Assembly (NCBI GenBank): GCA_002315655.1
Contig: DCHO01000081.1
Span: 48,634 to 63,501, forward strand
Direction: 5' to 3'
DNA from: Christensenella sp. UBA1750
GTDB taxonomy: Bacteria > Bacillota > Clostridia > Christensenellales > UBA1750
DNA length: 14,868 nucleotides
Shown here: positions 1-7,037 of the stretch, piece by piece
Position numbering within the stretch: the stretch's first letter is position 1
Layout of the letters: each line of letters starts with the position of its first letter
Notes under the pieces: model-generated
Told to the model about the DNA's origin: nothing
Database searches by the model: none
The model's input: only the letters and a program-made list of their open reading frames with translations
Translations under genes and position numbers: made by a program

Positions 1-25
1 GCTCTACCAACTGAGCTAGCGGTCC
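1..25 (-). tRNA. tRNA, 5' part only (runs off the left edge)
   Basis: Read on the minus strand from position 25, the sequence gives a 7-nt acceptor strand GGACCGC, then TA at positions 8-9, and a D-arm with stem GCTC/GAGC closing an AGTTGGTA loop. This is the canonical first third of a bacterial elongator tRNA. The anticodon lies outside the window, so the isoacceptor cannot be named. Its first base directly follows the CCA of the tRNA-Ala at 26-102, with no spacer, so both come from one precursor. Confidence 0.88.
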
Positions 26-102
26 TGGTGGAGCTTAGGGGACTTGAACCCCTGACCTCTACACTGCCAGTGTAGCGTACTAGCCAACTGTACTAAAGCC
101 CC
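26..102 (-). tRNA. tRNA-Ala (anticodon GGC)
   Basis: The minus strand folds into a complete 77-nt cloverleaf. The acceptor stem is GGGGCTT/AAGCTCC, the D-arm stem GTAC/GTAC, the anticodon arm CTACA-CTGGCAG-TGTAG, and the T-arm AGGGG-TTCAAGT-CCCCT, followed by A73 and an encoded CCA at 26-28. The seven-base anticodon loop places GGC at positions 34-36, which reads GCC and GCU alanine codons. The third acceptor pair is G3-U70, the known identity element for alanyl-tRNA synthetase, and this independently supports the alanine call. It is the first tRNA of a minus-strand cluster driven by the promoter at 116-144. Confidence 0.96.
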
Positions 103-115
103 GCGAACGAGAAAT

Positions 116-144
116 ATAATACCATAAAGGGAAACTTGTGTCAA
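116..144 (-). promoter_or_regulatory. sigma-70-type promoter of the tRNA cluster
   Basis: On the minus strand there is a perfect -35 TTGACA (139-144), a 17-bp spacer and a -10 TATTAT (116-121). The predicted start is near 109, only about 7 nt before the first base of tRNA-Ala. The DNA upstream of the -35 (about 145-175) is AT-rich and could act as an UP element, as is common for stable RNA genes. Confidence 0.85.
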
Positions 145-193
145 TACTTTTTTGACAAATTCTTGAAAGAAATTTATGGGCGAAAGGGAAGCA

Positions 194-222
194 TTGACGG
201 GGACACGCTTTTGCGGTATCAT
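194..222 (+). promoter_or_regulatory. sigma-70-type promoter for the glycosyltransferase-rarA-tldDE block
   Basis: TTGACG (194-199), a 17-bp spacer and TATCAT (217-222) lie 52 bp before the ATG at 274. It points away from the tRNA promoter, so 103-273 is a divergent promoter region. No operator or riboswitch was recognised between the promoter and the gene. Confidence 0.7.
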
Positions 223-273
223 AGAGACGGTGAAATTTCGACATAGTCCGCGTCCGAAAAGAGGAGAAAAACC

Positions 274-1319
274 ATGGTTTCTGTGCTGATTCCTTCCTAT
301 AAACCCGATGAAAGGCTGCTTGTGCTGCTGCGGGAATTGTCCCGGCAGGAGGACTTGTGCGGCATTGTCGTTGTGGACGACGGCGGCGGGGCGGAATTTG
401 CGGGCATTTTTGCGGAAGCGGAGACAATCGGCAAGGTTAAAGTGGTGCGCCATGCCGTGAACTTGGGCAAAGGGCGTGCGCTCAAAACCGGCATCAACTT
501 TTGTATGCAGCTTTTCCCCGGTGCGGATATTGTGACGGCGGACTGCGACGGCCAGCACACCGTTGCCGACATTCTGCGCGTGGCGAAGGAACTGCAGCGG
601 GCCGACGGCGACACGATGGTCACGGGCAAGCGGGTTCTGCCGCCCTCCGTGCCGCTGCGCTCCCGGTTCGGCAACGGCGTAACGCGGCTTGCCTACCTGC
701 TCTCCACGGGCAAAAAGGTCTATGACACCCAGACCGGGCTGCGCGCTCTGCCCGCCAAATGGCTGCCGGAAATGCTCAAAACCCCCGGCGAGCGGTACGA
801 ATACGAAATGAACATTCTTCTGCAAGCGCCCCGGGACGGCCTTGCCATCCGCGAGATTCCCATTGATGTGATCTATATTGACGACAACAAAGGCTCCCAT
901 TTCAACCCCGTTCGGGACGCCATCCGCGTGTTTTCGCGCATTTTCGCCTTTGCCGCGTCCTCTATTTTCTGCTTTGCCATCGACTATGCGGGCTATGCCA
1001 TCCTGCTTTCCGGGCTTCATATTGCGCCGCAGTTTTCCTATATCGGTGCGCGGGTGGTGAGCGCGGTGGTCAATTTCCTCATCAACCGAAACGTGGTTTT
1101 CGGCGCGAAAAAAGGCTCCGTGGTGAAACAGGCCATAGGCTATTTCGCCCTTGCACTGGTCATCATGCTGCTGGGCTCCTACGGGGTGGAGCACGCAGTT
1201 TCCTATTGGGGCTGGAATGAATACATCTCCAAGATCTGCGTGGACGTAGTGCTCTCCGTTGTGTCCTTTCTGACCCAGCGGCTGTTCATCTTTGCGCCCG
1301 ACAGGAAAAAGGGGAAAGC

Positions 1320-1323
<4 letters not shown>
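274..1323 (+). CDS. GT2 glycosyltransferase fused to a GtrA-like membrane domain
   Basis: The protein has 349 residues. The N-terminal part (about 1-220) is a GT-A fold glycosyltransferase of family 2, dolichol-phosphate-mannose-synthase-like. It shows VVVDDGGG at 32-39 for nucleotide-sugar binding, NLGKGRALKTG at 63-73 and the metal-binding acidic motif DCDGQH at 90-95. The C-terminal part (about 222-345) is hydrophobic with roughly four membrane spans and contains FLINRNVVF and FLTQRLFIF segments, matching the GtrA/DPMS3-like family. Such fusions are thought to charge polyprenyl phosphate with a sugar and help move it across the membrane for wall or teichoic-acid glycosylation; the actual sugar is unknown. 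The start is supported by GAGGAG at 261-266, 7 nt before the ATG. The stop overlaps the rarA start as ATGA (1320-1323). Confidence 0.88.
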
Positions 1324-2629
<1,306 letters not shown>

Positions 2630-2633
<4 letters not shown>

Positions 2634-4021
2634 TTCGTAAATCCGACGCGGAGCTGATTCTTTCCCGCGCCCTTGCAACCGGCGCGGATTTTGCCGAAAT
2701 TTTCGCGGAAAACGTGAAGGCGGGCGAAATTTCCCTGCTGTCGAAAAAGGTGGAAAACGCCGCCTTTTCCCGCAGTGTCGGCGCGGGCGTGCGCGTTTTT
2801 CAGGGCACAAAGACGGTCTATGCCTACACCAACGACTTAACCCTTGACGGGATGCTCAAATGCGCCTCTCAGGCTGCCGCCGCCCTCGGCACGGCGAAAA
2901 ACGATGTGCCCGTGGTGCTGTGCTCCCGCATCGTACCCAACATTCACGGGGTTCAGTATGAGGTGGGGGATGTGCAGGGCAAGCGCAAGGCTGACCTTTT
3001 ACATCTGGCGGATGCCGCCGCCCGCTCGGTTTCCGATGAGATCAAGCAGGTCTCCGCAGGGCTTTCCGACTCCCGACAGGATGTGCTCATTGCTAACACC
3101 GAAGGCCTTTATGTCACCGACACGCGGGTGCACACGCGGCTGCGCATTTCCGCCATTGCCAGAAACGAAGGCGGCAACCAGACCGGCTCCCAGTCTCCCG
3201 GTGCTCAGGCGGGCTATGAGTTTATTGAAAGCTTGAATGTGGAAGGGCTTGCCAAGCAGGCAGCCACCTCCGCTGTCACCATGCTGCACGCCGACTTTTG
3301 CCCGGCAGGAAATATGCCTGTGGTCATCGAGAACGGCTTTGGCGGCGTGATCTTCCATGAGGCCTGCGGACACGCGCTGGAAGCTACCGCTGTTGGCAAG
3401 GGTTCCTCCGTTTTCTGCGGCAAAATGGGGCAGCAGATCGCTTCTGTCAAGGTCAATGCCGTGGACGACGGCACGATTCCCAACGCCTGGGGCAGCGAGA
3501 ACATCGACGACGAGGGCAATCCCCAAATGCGCCGCCAGCTCATCAAGGACGGCATCTTAACCTCCTATATGATCGACCGCTTGGGCTCCCGCCGCATGAA
3601 CCTGCCCATGACCGGCTCCGGGCGCAGACAGAGCTACTGCTTCGCGCCCACCTCCCGCATGAGCAACACCTTTATCGAAGCGGGCACGGACGATGATGAA
3701 GAAATGATCGCCACCATGGGCGACGGTTTGTACGCCAAGCAGATGGGCGGCGGCTCCGTCAATCCCGTCACCGGCGAGTTCAACTTTGCCGTCAACGAAG
3801 GCTATCTCGTCCGCGACGGCAAGATCACCGAACCCGTTCGCGGTGCGACCCTCATCGGCAAGGGCGCGGACATTCTGTTCAACATTGACCGCGTGGGCAA
3901 AAACGTACAGCGGGCGCAGGGGATGTGCGGCTCGGTATCCGGCTCCATTCCCACCGATGTGGGGCAGCCCCGCATCCGCGTCTCCGCCATCACCGTCGGC
4001 GGACGGAAGGAGGATAAGTAA
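2630..4021 (+). CDS. tldD: TldD metalloprotease subunit
   Basis: The protein has 463 residues. It carries the zinc-protease motif HEACGH at 243-248 (HExxxH, within VIFHEACGHALEA) and a downstream Cys433 in GMCGSVSG, which matches the third metal ligand of TldD. The family forms a TldD-TldE heterodimer that cleaves small or unfolded peptides threaded into a central cavity. In Escherichia coli it matures microcin B17 and degrades the antitoxin CcdA. The C-terminal IPTDVGQPRIRVSAITVGG segment is characteristic. The gene begins inside the rarA stop (ATGA), and its stop codon directly abuts the tldE ATG. TldE follows at once, so the complete heterodimer is encoded here. Confidence 0.96.
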
Positions 4022-5371
4022 ATGTTTGAAAAATACGAAAAACTCGTTGCCATGGCCATCAAGGCCGGATTTGAAAAGGCCGAAGCCTTCTATTCGGAAA
4101 GCAGTTCCTTCTCGGTCTCCGTCTATGAGGGAGAGATCGACGATTACTCCGTGGAGGCGACTGCGGGACTTTCCCTGCGCGGGCTGATTGGCGGGCAGAT
4201 GGGCTACGCCTCCACCGAGGAGACGGGCGAGGATGCCTTTGACGAGCTGATCTTCAAGGCAAAGGAAAACGCCCTGCTGCTGGAATCCGAGGACAAATCC
4301 TTCCTCTATGACGGGAAAGAAACGCTGGACTGGACTTCTGCCGTGAATCCCAAATTGGATGAAGTGACCGCCGGGGAAAAGATCGCTCTTGCCAAGAAGC
4401 TGGAAAAAAAGTGCTTTGTCTATGACAAGCGTGTCACAAAGGTGCCCACTTCCAATGTCGCCACCGAGTCCGATTTCCGTTTGCTGGTCAATTCCGAGGG
4501 CTGCAAGCGCACCTTCTCCCGAAACTATGCGTTGGCCTATGCGGAAACTATTGTGGACGACGGCAAGGGCGGACAGATGGACGGCATGGCCTATAAGGTC
4601 ACAAACGACTTTGCGGAGCTTAATGCCGATGCCATCGCCAAAGAAGCCGTGGAGGATGCCCTGTGCTATGTGGGCGCACAGTCCATCCCCTCCGGCAATA
4701 TGCCCATCGTTATGCGCAACGACGCGATGGCAACGCTGCTGAAAACCTTCCAGACCGTGTTCTTCGGCTATGCCGCGCAGAAGGGCATGAGCCTGCTCAA
4801 AGAAAAGGAAGGGGAATTTATCGCGTCTCCCATCCTGACCCTTTGGGACGACCCCTCCGACGGCTTGGGACTTGCGGGCAAGCCCTTTGACGGCGAAGGA
4901 GTGCCCACGCGCAAGAAGGCCGTGATTGAAAACGGCAAGCTCAATACCCTGCTTTACACGCTGAAATCCGCCAACATGGCGGGCAAGACCACTACCGGAA
5001 ACGCCTCCCGCGGCTCCTACCGCGCCATGGTGGGCACTTCGCCTTCCAACCTCTACATTGCGCCCACGGAGACCCCCGTGGAGGAATTGTATGCACAGGC
5101 GGGCAACGGTGTGCGCATCGACTCCATGATGGGAATGCACTCCGGCGCAAATCCCATTTCCGGCGATTTCTCCCTGCTGGCCAAGGGAATGCGCATCGAG
5201 AACGGCGTTCTCACCACGCCCGTGGAGCAGATCACCATTTCCGGCAACTTCTATGAGGTACTCAAATCCATCACCGCTATCGGCAGCGACCTGAAATTCG
5301 GCTTCCCGGGTGATTCTGCTGTGGGTGCGCCGTCGGTGCTGCTGGCGGGGCTGACCGTGACCGGAAAATAA
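4022..5371 (+). CDS. tldE: TldE/PmbA, partner subunit of the TldD protease
   Basis: The protein has 449 residues. The N-terminus AGFEKAEAFYSESSSFSVSV matches the PmbA/TldE family. The protein lacks HExxxH, as expected for the non-catalytic partner. Conserved stretches near residues 270-345 include SPILTLWDDPSDGLGLAGKP, followed by FDGEGVPTRKK and NASRGSYRA. The C-terminus GDLKFGFPGDS-like stretch and GAPSVLLAGLTVTGK end is typical. There is no gap after the tldD stop. AGGAGG within the last codons of tldD (near 4009-4014) serves as the ribosome binding site, so the two subunits are likely made in stoichiometric amounts. Confidence 0.95.
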   Translation: MFEKYEKLVAMAIKAGFEKAEAFYSESSSFSVSVYEGEIDDYSVEATAGLSLRGLIGGQMGYASTEETGEDAFDELIFKAKENALLLESEDKSFLYDGKETLDWTSAVNPKLDEVTAGEKIALAKKLEKKCFVYDKRVTKVPTSNVATESDFRLLVNSEGCKRTFSRNYALAYAETIVDDGKGGQMDGMAYKVTNDFAELNADAIAKEAVEDALCYVGAQSIPSGNMPIVMRNDAMATLLKTFQTVFFGYAAQKGMSLLKEKEGEFIASPILTLWDDPSDGLGLAGKPFDGEGVPTRKKAVIENGKLNTLLYTLKSANMAGKTTTGNASRGSYRAMVGTSPSNLYIAPTETPVEELYAQAGNGVRIDSMMGMHSGANPISGDFSLLAKGMRIENGVLTTPVEQITISGNFYEVLKSITAIGSDLKFGFPGDSAVGAPSVLLAGLTVTGK

Positions 5372-5392
5372 AGCGGAAAGGAAAACACAACC

Positions 5393-6232
5393 ATGAAAGT
5401 CGCAATCGCCGGCTGGCATTATGACCACAGAACCGTCGCGGAGAACGCCGCCTATTTCCTGAAAAACGGCTATGACTATTTCAGCTCCGTGGGCTTCCGG
5501 TTTGTCCCCGTGATTCAGAACAAAACCGAGGGAAAACATCTGGCGGAGGTGCTGGATGAGATCAACGCAAACGCGGGGGAGAAGGATGCCCGCCGCCTGA
5601 CAGTCCACTACAATCTGCCCGACCCCGCAAAAACGGAGGATGTGGAAAAGTTCTTGGCCTCCATTGACGATATTTACGACTGGGAGCAGCAGTACGGACA
5701 TCTGCACATTCTGTCCTTTGATGTGTGGTACCCCGGCATTTTCTTCATGGTCAAGTATATCGTGGAGAAGTTCGCGGGCACAAAAGTCCACATTGCCTTT
5801 GAGGATTACTGCCTAAACGGCATGGATGCGGACAATGCCGCGCTGCACAAGGCGCATCCCTTCTATGAGCTGATCGACGCGGGGCACATGAACATCCGCG
5901 AGTATAAAAACGGCGGGAAGAACGACTATGAGAGCTTCTCCCGTGCGTATGACAAACTCGACCTGCCCGTCATCGAGACCCACATCCACAACAACGACGG
6001 TCTCAAGGATTGGCACAGACCTATCCTTGACCCGGAAATGCTGGGGAACGAAAAGGGGCACTTTGATCTGGAAATGTACTTAAACCTCCTGAAGGACAGG
6101 AAGCTTAACGACGTGATTCTCACTGTGGAGATCATGCCCTATCTCTACGGCAACCCCGGCGTGATGGGCGACGCCATTGCTTTGCACGACCTGCGCTATG
6201 TCCGCGCCCTGTGCAAAAAGCTCGGAATTTAG
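5393..6232 (+). CDS. Sugar phosphate isomerase/epimerase-like TIM-barrel protein
   Basis: The protein has 279 residues. The fold is suggested by a spaced set of metal-ligand motifs as in the xylose-isomerase/AP-endonuclease-2-like barrels: Glu137 in IAFEDYCLN, Asp162 and His165 in LIDAGHMN, His197 and His199 in THIHNNDG, and Glu246 in TVEIMP near the C-terminus. These would bind one divalent cation at the end of the barrel and are consistent with isomerisation of a sugar or a related hydroxy-carbonyl compound. The substrate cannot be read from the sequence. No signal peptide is seen, so it is probably cytosolic. It lies 21 bp after tldE with an AAAGGA ribosome binding site, so it may be the last gene of that operon. 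No clear terminator follows before the toxin cassettes. Confidence 0.72.
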   Translation: MKVAIAGWHYDHRTVAENAAYFLKNGYDYFSSVGFRFVPVIQNKTEGKHLAEVLDEINANAGEKDARRLTVHYNLPDPAKTEDVEKFLASIDDIYDWEQQYGHLHILSFDVWYPGIFFMVKYIVEKFAGTKVHIAFEDYCLNGMDADNAALHKAHPFYELIDAGHMNIREYKNGGKNDYESFSRAYDKLDLPVIETHIHNNDGLKDWHRPILDPEMLGNEKGHFDLEMYLNLLKDRKLNDVILTVEIMPYLYGNPGVMGDAIALHDLRYVRALCKKLGI

Positions 6233-6278
6233 CGGAAAACCGCAGAAATCTCCATCAATGCACGATTTGTGATTTTGT

Positions 6279-6307
6279 TTGACAATTTTCGTCAAATATG
6301 ATAGTTT
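6279..6307 (+). promoter_or_regulatory. Promoter of toxin cassette 1
   Basis: TTGACA (6279-6284), a 17-bp spacer and TAGTTT (6302-6307) with a TG one base upstream (extended -10). The predicted start near 6314 coincides with the first base of the 5' hairpin GGTGT/GCACC. Confidence 0.7.
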
Positions 6308-6360
6308 ATTTATGGTGTGAGAGCACCCGGAAAGGCAACTATAAACGGTAGGCGGTATAG

Positions 6361-6410
6361 CCCTCTCAATTTGGAGGGTGATCTTTTCGCCCTCCATGAA
6401 AGGAGGGCGG
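6361..6410 (+). promoter_or_regulatory. Toxin 1 leader: mutually exclusive hairpins hiding the Shine-Dalgarno site
   Basis: Four complementary segments are present: a CCCTCT (6361-6366), b GGAGGG (6373-6378), c CGCCCTCC (6388-6395) and d GGAGGGCG (6402-6409). Pairing c:d is a perfect 8-bp stem with a 6-nt loop and buries the Shine-Dalgarno AGGAGG (6401-6406). Pairing b:c would free it, while a:b restores the closed form. This is a switch-like layout seen directly in the sequence; its use in the cell is inference. Confidence 0.6.
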
Positions 6411-6414
6411 TAAT

Positions 6415-6501
6415 ATGGTTACATACGAAATGATGTTCCAGATCGGAACCTTTATCGTGGCAGTCATATCGCTTGTTATCAACATAACAAAAAAGAAATA
6501 A
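6415..6501 (+). CDS. Small hydrophobic peptide, putative holin-like type I toxin, copy 1
   Basis: The ORF encodes 28 residues: an N-terminal MVTYEMMFQ, a single hydrophobic span rich in Ile/Val/Leu (about residues 8-24), and a basic Lys-Lys-Lys tail. This is the layout of the small Firmicute peptides annotated as putative holin-like toxins; I recognise the family from memory and ran no search. Such peptides insert in the membrane and depolarise it when over-produced. The ORF has a very strong ribosome binding site, AAAGGAGG, 8 nt before the ATG, but the site is enclosed in an 8-bp hairpin. Its last codons AAA-AAG-AAA also provide the U-tract of the antisense RNA terminator. The coding sequence is identical, base for base, to copy 2 at 6765-6851. 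Confidence 0.82.
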   Translation: MVTYEMMFQIGTFIVAVISLVINITKKK

Positions 6502-6574
6502 CCGCCCCTTGTCCAAAGCCGCGGTTATTTCAATAACTAAAGCAGAGGGCTAACCGTCTATCGGTTGCCTTTCT
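6489..6574 (-). ncRNA. Predicted antisense antitoxin RNA, cassette 1
   Basis: A convergent promoter (6581-6608) should start a transcript of about 86 nt near 6574 that ends in the U-tract at 6489-6494, overlapping the 3' end of the toxin mRNA. Its 5' end contains AGAAAGGCAACC, a small hairpin AACCG/CGGTT, and AGCCCTCT. The last of these can pair with GGAGGG in the toxin leader or with its Shine-Dalgarno site. The roles are inferred from type I toxin-antitoxin loci such as txpA/RatA and par of pAD1. Confidence 0.65.
6495..6531. terminator. Shared terminator hairpin of cassette 1
   Basis: Perfect 11-bp inverted repeat GAAATAACCGC (6495-6505) / GCGGTTATTTC (6521-6531) with a 15-nt loop, starting within the toxin stop region. 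On the minus strand it is followed by six Ts (complement of 6489-6494), a good intrinsic terminator for the antisense RNA. On the plus strand the tail is weaker (TTATTTC). Confidence 0.72.
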
Positions 6575-6580
6575 GTTTTT

Positions 6581-6608
6581 ATTGTACCACAAAACTCAAT
6601 TTTGTCAA
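6581..6608 (-). promoter_or_regulatory. Antisense promoter of cassette 1
   Basis: On the minus strand: TTGACA (6603-6608), a 16-bp spacer and an extended -10, TGGTACAAT, with TACAAT at 6581-6586. All elements are conserved in copy 2. It is closer to consensus than the sense promoter, as expected when antitoxin RNA must be in excess. Confidence 0.75.
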
Positions 6609-6628
6609 TGGAAGAATCTGGCTAAGAA

Positions 6629-6657
6629 TTGACAAAAAACGACAAATATGCTAATTT
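6629..6657 (+). promoter_or_regulatory. Promoter of toxin cassette 2
   Basis: TTGACA (6629-6634), a 17-bp spacer and TAATTT (6652-6657), in the same frame as the cassette 1 promoter. The predicted start near 6664 again falls on the first base of the 5' hairpin (GGTGCT/AGCACC). Confidence 0.72.
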
Positions 6658-6709
6658 GATTATGGTGCTTGCAGCACCCGGAAAGGCAACTATAAACGGT
6701 AGGCGGCAG

Positions 6710-6760
6710 CCCTCTTGATTCGGAGGGTGATTCTTTTCGCCCTCCATGAAAGGAGGGCGG
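6710..6760 (+). promoter_or_regulatory. Toxin 2 leader: mutually exclusive hairpins hiding the Shine-Dalgarno site
   Basis: The same four segments are kept: CCCTCT (6710-6715), GGAGGG (6722-6727), CGCCCTCC (6738-6745) and GGAGGGCG (6752-6759), although the intervening loops differ from copy 1. Keeping the paired blocks while the loops change supports a function as RNA structure. Confidence 0.6.
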
Positions 6761-6764
6761 TGCT

Positions 6765-6851
6765 ATGGTTACATACGAAATGATGTTCCAGATCGGAACC
6801 TTTATCGTGGCAGTCATATCGCTTGTTATCAACATAACAAAAAAGAAATAA
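6765..6851 (+). CDS. Small hydrophobic peptide, putative holin-like type I toxin, copy 2
   Basis: The 28-residue product is identical to copy 1, with no nucleotide difference over 87 bp, even though the surrounding promoter, leader loops and terminator loop have diverged. It has the same single hydrophobic span, Lys tail and AAAGGAGG ribosome binding site inside an 8-bp hairpin. The bases between that site and the ATG differ (TGCT here, TAAT in copy 1). Identity of the ORF alone suggests either gene conversion or strong constraint at both the peptide level and the RNA level (the ORF 3' end also forms the terminator). The antitoxin RNA of either copy could probably act on both messages. Confidence 0.82.
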   Translation: MVTYEMMFQIGTFIVAVISLVINITKKK

Positions 6852-6924
6852 CCGCCCCACATCCCAATGTAGCGGTTATTTCTTAACCTACACAGAGGGC
6901 TAACCGTCTATCGGTTGCCTTTCT
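6839..6924 (-). ncRNA. Predicted antisense antitoxin RNA, cassette 2
   Basis: About 86 nt from a start near 6924 to the U-tract at 6839-6844. The 5' block AGAAAGGCAACC...CGGTTAGCCCTCT is the same as in the cassette 1 RNA. The middle part, which forms the terminator loop, differs. Confidence 0.65.
6843..6884. terminator. Shared terminator hairpin of cassette 2
   Basis: Perfect 13-bp inverted repeat AAGAAATAACCGC (6843-6855) / GCGGTTATTTCTT (6872-6884) with a 16-nt loop unrelated to the loop of copy 1. On the minus strand it is followed by Ts complementary to the As at 6839-6844. Confidence 0.72.
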
Positions 6925-6930
6925 GTCTTT

Positions 6931-6958
6931 ATTGTACCACAAAACATGGTTTTGTCAA
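6931..6958 (-). promoter_or_regulatory. Antisense promoter of cassette 2
   Basis: TTGACA (6953-6958), a 16-bp spacer and extended -10 TGGTACAAT (TACAAT at 6931-6936), all on the minus strand. The promoter hexamers are the same as in cassette 1, but part of the spacer differs. Confidence 0.75.
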
Positions 6959-7002
6959 CGCAGGATTTGGCGTGAAATGCAAGACATTTTACGAAATTTT
7001 GC

Positions 7003-7031
7003 TTTACAAACGGGAAGACCGTGGCTATAAT
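7003..7031 (+). promoter_or_regulatory. Promoter of the ileS T-box transcript
   Basis: TTTACA (7003-7008), a 17-bp spacer and a perfect TATAAT (7026-7031). The expected start is near 7038, giving a leader of about 300 nt. Confidence 0.85.
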
Positions 7032-7037
7032 AACCTT

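Larger units (their letters stand above)
6279..6608. repeat. Tandem repeat unit 1: complete toxin-antitoxin cassette
   Basis: This 330-bp unit runs from the sense -35 to the antisense -35 and is repeated at 6629-6958, exactly 350 bp downstream. Both units have the same order: sense promoter, 5' hairpin, leader with two CCCTC/GGAGGG pairs, small ORF, terminator hairpin, inverted copy of a leader block, and convergent promoter. The ORFs are identical, whereas loops, spacers and the terminator loop differ and contain compensating one-base indels. Confidence 0.9.
6629..6958. repeat. Tandem repeat unit 2: complete toxin-antitoxin cassette
   Basis: This is the second 330-bp copy of the unit at 6279-6608. 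The 5' hairpin stem differs from copy 1 but still pairs (GGTGT/GCACC versus GGTGCT/AGCACC), and the terminator stem is longer here. The spacer between units (6609-6628) holds nothing recognisable. Confidence 0.9.

Noticed and set aside
152..180. Second plus-strand promoter, TTGACA-17-TATGGG, before the glycosyltransferase
   Set aside because: The -10 match is poor and the promoter at 194-222 is better placed and closer to consensus.
3557..5791. Very long open frame (744 codons) on the minus strand
   Set aside because: It lies fully opposite tldD, tldE and the barrel protein, has low-complexity Gly/His/Val-rich translation, and arises from the GC-rich codon pattern of the real genes.
6278..6296. 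Inverted repeat TTTGAC/GTCAAA over the -35 of toxin promoter 1, as a possible operator
   Set aside because: The repeat is not preserved at the matching place in cassette 2, so it is probably incidental.
6396..6413. Five-codon upstream ORF (MKGGR) beginning in the leader hairpin loop of toxin 1
   Set aside because: In copy 2 the stop codon is not kept (TGC replaces TAA), so it is unlikely to be a functional leader peptide.
6279..6958. CRISPR array or insertion-sequence ends
   Set aside because: Only two long units exist with ORFs, promoters and terminators inside; there are no short regular spacers, no transposase and no target duplication.
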